A DNA stretch of 7,320 nt from Anaerolineae bacterium (GTDB lineage Bacteria; Chloroflexota; Anaerolineae; J102): positions 1 to 7,320 of the forward strand of contig JALXAF010000152.1 in NCBI GenBank assembly GCA_026992375.1, in the 5' to 3' direction. The notes beneath the pieces are model-generated. The model had not been told where the DNA came from. It made no database searches and worked only from the letters and a program-made list of their open reading frames with translations. The position numbers and the translations under genes are program-made. Shown here piece after piece: positions 5,703-7,320 of the stretch (the first letter of the stretch is position 1; each line of letters opens with the position of its first letter).

Positions 5703-5728
5703 GTATCGGCGGGCTGTTGCTCGTGTCG
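5703..5728. repeat. 26-bp block shared with 1191-1216
   Basis: 23 of 26 bases match 1191-1216. Here the block precedes repeat R1 copy 2 by 15 nt, whereas at the first site it follows R1 copy 1 directly. The six bases before it (CATTTT at 5692-5697) also resemble the CATTTTT at the end of R1 copy 1, so this may be the tail of a largely eroded upstream R1 unit. Confidence 0.6.
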
Positions 5729-5743
5729 CCTGTTCCATAGATT

Positions 5744-5980
5744 GAACGTAGATGGCGTAGAAAAAAGCAGATCTATGCAAATGAGAAAGGATAGGGGTGC
5801 ATCCCAAATGAGTTGAGAACCCAAAGCGTCGATTCTGATCGCACTGTTAAGCCCTACGGGCTGATGGGTGACCTGCGTCTCCCAGTCTTTCCAACGAAAC
5901 AAGACGCACCCGAAAGATAAAATCAGGATAATCTGCGAGAATCTGTGAATATCAGAGGTTTCTGCGTTCCATTTTGTTCT
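5744..5980. repeat. Nested-hairpin repeat R1, copy 2, split by an insertion
   Basis: The left half (5744 to about 5793) starts GAACGTAGATGGCGTAG and matches 1081 to about 1124. The right half (from about 5912) matches from about 1117 to 1190 and includes AGATAAAATCA, AATCTGCG and TCTGCGTTCCATTTTGTTC. Between the halves are 117-118 bases absent from copy 1. Outer arms GAACGTAGA (5744-5752) and TCTGCGTTC (5961-5969) are retained. Confidence 0.8.
5795..5911. mobile_element. MITE-like 117-bp insertion inside repeat R1 copy 2
   Basis: The ends are short terminal inverted repeats: GGGTGCATC (5795-5803) and GACGCACCC (5903-5911), 8 of 9 paired. The flanks look like an imperfect target duplication, GAAAGGATA on the left (5785-5793) and GAAAGATA on the right (5912-5919); both align to the same AACAGATA stretch of the uninterrupted copy at 1124-1131. 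There is no coding capacity. It contains a small internal palindrome GCCC-TAC-GGGC (5851-5861). This is what a non-autonomous transposon derivative should look like. The parent transposase family cannot be assigned from the ends alone. Confidence 0.6.
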
Positions 5981-5990
5981 TGTGTAGATT

Positions 5991-6146
5991 ATGAAAATTC
6001 AAGATGTGACAGAAGAAGAAAGAAGTTTGACGACTCCATTGCCAGATGATGGGCTGACAGGTAAGTTGCCGCCCATTACCCGGTCCATGTTGGGCATTTC
6101 GTCAAATACTCAAGTTAGCGTCGATGATTACTCAAAAAATGCTTGA
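5991..6146 (+). CDS. Small hypothetical protein, probably frameshifted near its 3' end
   Basis: 51 codons, MKIQDVTEEERSLTT at the start and DDYSKNA at the end; not a protein I can name with confidence. The hydrophilic acidic N-terminus followed by LPPITRSMLGI (26-36) and VSVDDYSK (42-49) vaguely recalls small antitoxin-like proteins, but this is only an impression. The first ATG follows an in-frame TAG, and no Shine-Dalgarno is visible. An A6 run (6134-6139) lies just before the stop. Moving to the -1 frame there would replace the last residues with a tail ending CLMDKLQ and a stop at 6161-6163. That stop overlaps the GTG start of the downstream MazG-like gene as GTGA. Base composition is more AT-rich than in the neighbours. 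Could be a slippage site, a base-call error or a recent frameshift mutation. Confidence 0.5.
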   Translation: MKIQDVTEEERSLTTPLPDDGLTGKLPPITRSMLGISSNTQVSVDDYSKNA

Positions 6147-6159
6147 TGGATAAATTGCA

Positions 6160-6507
6160 GTGACAAGAAAAATGAATATTTCTGAGTATCAGCAATGGAT
6201 CAAAGCCTGGGACAAGGCCCGGGGCTTCGACAAGGCCGATCCGGGCCTGACCGTGGTGCACGCGCTGGAAGAGCTGGGCGAGGTCGCCCGCGAGGTGTTG
6301 TTCCTTAAGGGTTACAAGACTGATGTCCTGCCCGAGGAGCATCGTCAGTCTCTGGCTAATGAACTGGCCGACACCGTCGTTTTTTTGTTCAAGTTGGCCT
6401 ATCAATACGACATCGACATTGAGGACGCGCTGATTCGGCTCCAGGAGAGGGTGGACGCGCGTTTTCCCGAGGATGCGCCTGGCTGGCATCCCAACGGAGA
6501 GGAATGA
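6160..6507 (+). CDS. MazG-like nucleotide pyrophosphohydrolase
   Basis: 115 aa, the size of single-domain all-alpha NTP pyrophosphatases, which split nucleoside triphosphates (often non-canonical ones) into monophosphate and pyrophosphate in the cytoplasm. The metal-binding signature is present: EELGE (37-41) in the first helix and ELADTVVFLF (68-77), which supplies the ExxD half. The spacing fits the family's EExxE...ExxD pattern. A GTG start at 6160 is chosen because it would overlap the stop of the upstream small ORF in its slipped frame (GTGA); the ATG at 6172 is an alternative that costs only four residues. No strong Shine-Dalgarno precedes either, consistent with translational coupling. 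The gene converges on the propeller gene, with 34 nt between stops. True substrate unknown. Confidence 0.85.
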   Translation: MTRKMNISEYQQWIKAWDKARGFDKADPGLTVVHALEELGEVAREVLFLKGYKTDVLPEEHRQSLANELADTVVFLFKLAYQYDIDIEDALIRLQERVDARFPEDAPGWHPNGEE

Positions 6508-6515
6508 CGGCTGCC

Positions 6516-6542
6516 AAGCTGATGTGACGGGGCTCGCAGCTT
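6516..6542. terminator. Possible weak bidirectional terminator between convergent genes
   Basis: AAGCTG (6516-6521) pairs with CAGCTT (6537-6542) around 15 nt, followed by TATT on the plus strand. It sits in the 34-nt gap between two converging stop codons and overlaps the propeller's TAA. The stem is short and the T-tract poor, so this rests mainly on position. Confidence 0.25.
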
Positions 6543-7320
6543 TATTCCGGGTTTGCTGAGGCGTCTTTTTGCCAATCGATGCCCGCCTGCTGCCAGTTGG
6601 GCAGTTGCGGCGAGACGGTAAAGAGCCGGTGGGTGGTGAGATCATCCAGCCACCAGGTGAAGAGGGCCCAGTCGTCGTCCCTGTCGGAGAGGAAGGCGAT
6701 GGCGCGGCCATCGGGCGACCATGCGGGCAGGCCGTCTTCGGCGGGATGGGGGGCGGTGGGGATGATGAAGTCGGTCTGGGTGTCGAGGATGAAGATGTCC
6801 CAGCTTTCGCTGCGTCCGCTGGACATGAATGCGAGGTAACGGCCATCGGGCGACCAGATGGGGGCGTCGTCGTCGGGGATGTGGGTGAGCTGGCTGCGTT
6901 GCAGGCTGGTGGGGTTCAGCAGCCAGAGGCCGCATTGTTCGCCGCTGACGTCGCAGCCGCTGAAGATGATGTGGCCGTTGCGGGACCAGTCGGCGTTTCG
7001 TCCGGGCCCCAGGTCTTCGACGAGGCGGGTGGCGATGTCGACCAGGTAGATGTGGGGGCTTGAATCGGGGCTGCGCTGGGCCGATGTGAAGATTATTTGT
7101 TGGCCGCCCGGGCCCCAGCGCGGCCAACTGTCGTCGGGGCCTTTGGTGATGCGTTGGGTTTCGCCATCGGGTTGCAGCAGGTGGATGCCCGGTTGGTCGG
7201 CGCTGACGGCGCGATAGGCGATGAGGCCGCCGGGCCCGAAGGCCGGTTGTATGGCGTTTTCGATGAGTTTGGGGCCGGGCTGGCGTTGGTGGGGGTTGCC
7301 GGTCTGGATGGCGTAGGCGC
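6542..7320 (-). CDS. TolB/PD40-type beta-propeller protein (5' end beyond window)
   Basis: The frame is open from the right edge to TAA at 6542-6544, giving the last 258 residues. It shows successive propeller blades with the PD40 core xWSPDGxxIAFxS. Examples are PRWGPGGQQIIFTS, ADWSRNGHIIFSG, PIWSPDGRYLAFMS and PAWSPDGRAIAFLSD, with a degenerate FGPGGLIAYR before them. Each is followed by a strand such as HIYLVD, LWLLNP or DIFILD. Such propellers act as extracytoplasmic or sensor/binding domains, often fused to kinase, peptidase or SH3-like modules that would lie upstream of this window. The last blade (ALFTWWLDDLTTHRL) leads into a short tail ending ANPE. No signal peptide or partner domain can be seen. 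A shorter internal ATG at 6824-6826 is not a real start because the frame and blade pattern continue upstream without a break. Confidence 0.85.
   Translation of the reverse strand, partial: AYAIQTGNPHQRQPGPKLIENAIQPAFGPGGLIAYRAVSADQPGIHLLQPDGETQRITKGPDDSWPRWGPGGQQIIFTSAQRSPDSSPHIYLVDIATRLVEDLGPGRNADWSRNGHIIFSGCDVSGEQCGLWLLNPTSLQRSQLTHIPDDDAPIWSPDGRYLAFMSSGRSESWDIFILDTQTDFIIPTAPHPAEDGLPAWSPDGRAIAFLSDRDDDWALFTWWLDDLTTHRLFTVSPQLPNWQQAGIDWQKDASANPE

Larger units (their letters stand above)
5059..5990. other. 932-nt gene-free stretch filled with repeats
   Basis: Open frames of 80-95 codons cross this stretch on both strands, but none shows a protein motif, start signal or codon bias, and they run through recognisable repeats. 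The contents are listed separately: R3 hairpin, R2 copy B, a 12-bp inverted repeat, a shared 26-bp block, and R1 copy 2 split by a MITE-like element. In addition CTGTTATGCACTTTGT (5080-5095) recurs as CTGTTATAGACTTTGT (5477-5492), 14 of 16 matching. The parts from 5393 to 5618 otherwise show nothing I can name. Confidence 0.7.

Noticed and set aside
6115..6846. A 243-codon minus-strand open frame
   Set aside because: It is antisense to the MazG-like gene in one part and out of frame with the propeller gene in the other; both real genes have clear motifs in their own frames.
6642..7127. A 161-codon arginine/proline/histidine-rich minus-strand frame
   Set aside because: It is the shifted frame of the propeller gene; the PD40 blade motifs are in the other frame, which stays open to the window edge.
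1..7320. CRISPR arrays, prophage, integrase-bearing islands or a defence system
   Set aside because: No regularly spaced direct repeats, no Cas-, phage-, integrase- or nuclease-like motifs were seen; the repeats present are irregularly spaced hairpin elements.

Overview
The window most likely comes from a GC-rich environmental bacterium of the Chloroflexota (Anaerolineae/Caldilineae-like). This is inferred from three things. A Wzz-type chain-length protein and a separate CpsD-type kinase are encoded by adjacent genes. A secreted PKD protein ends in a tail (IHLPIIAR) resembling the YLPLVxR-type tails I associate with Chloroflexi secreted proteins. The intergenic DNA is crowded with short hairpin-forming dispersed repeats. 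No taxonomic marker beyond one tRNA is present, so the assignment is tentative.

Layout, left to right. From 1 to about 4761 all genes lie on the minus strand and form a cell-surface polysaccharide block. In transcription order these are: a Wzz-family membrane protein (4761-4078), a secreted three-PKD-domain protein (3966-2953), a repeat-filled gap, a second Wzz-family protein (2587-1901), a CpsD/CapB-type tyrosine kinase-like ATPase (1876-1223), a repeat-bearing gap, and a long-type glucose-1-phosphate thymidylyltransferase (1048 to beyond the left edge). Just upstream of the block is tRNA-Lys(UUU) on the same strand, with its own promoter and a strong terminator.

From about 5059 to 5990 there is no convincing gene, but the stretch is densely structured. 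It holds a hairpin repeat (5150-5246) and a 133-bp repeat (5260-5392) that is an inverted copy of 2753-2888. It also holds a 12-bp inverted repeat (5619-5661) and a second copy of the nested-hairpin repeat seen at 1081-1190. That second copy is split by a 117-bp MITE-like insertion with terminal inverted repeats (5795-5911).

On the plus strand, a small unrecognised ORF (5991-6146) precedes a MazG-like nucleotide pyrophosphohydrolase (6160-6507). The small ORF appears to run into the MazG start if one base is slipped at an A6 run, which would create a GTGA stop/start overlap. On the minus strand from 6542 to past the right edge is the C-terminal part of a TolB/PD40-type beta-propeller protein.

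How the genes fit together: RmlA makes dTDP-glucose, the first step toward dTDP-rhamnose and related sugars. The Wzz proteins and the CpsD-like ATPase would control polymer length and export. The PKD protein may be an extracellular partner. The MazG-like enzyme and the propeller look unrelated to the polysaccharide block. Strongest items for follow-up: the frameshifted small ORF coupled to MazG, the MITE-like element inside a repeat, the inverted 133-136-bp repeat pair, and the degenerate P-loop of the CpsD-like protein.
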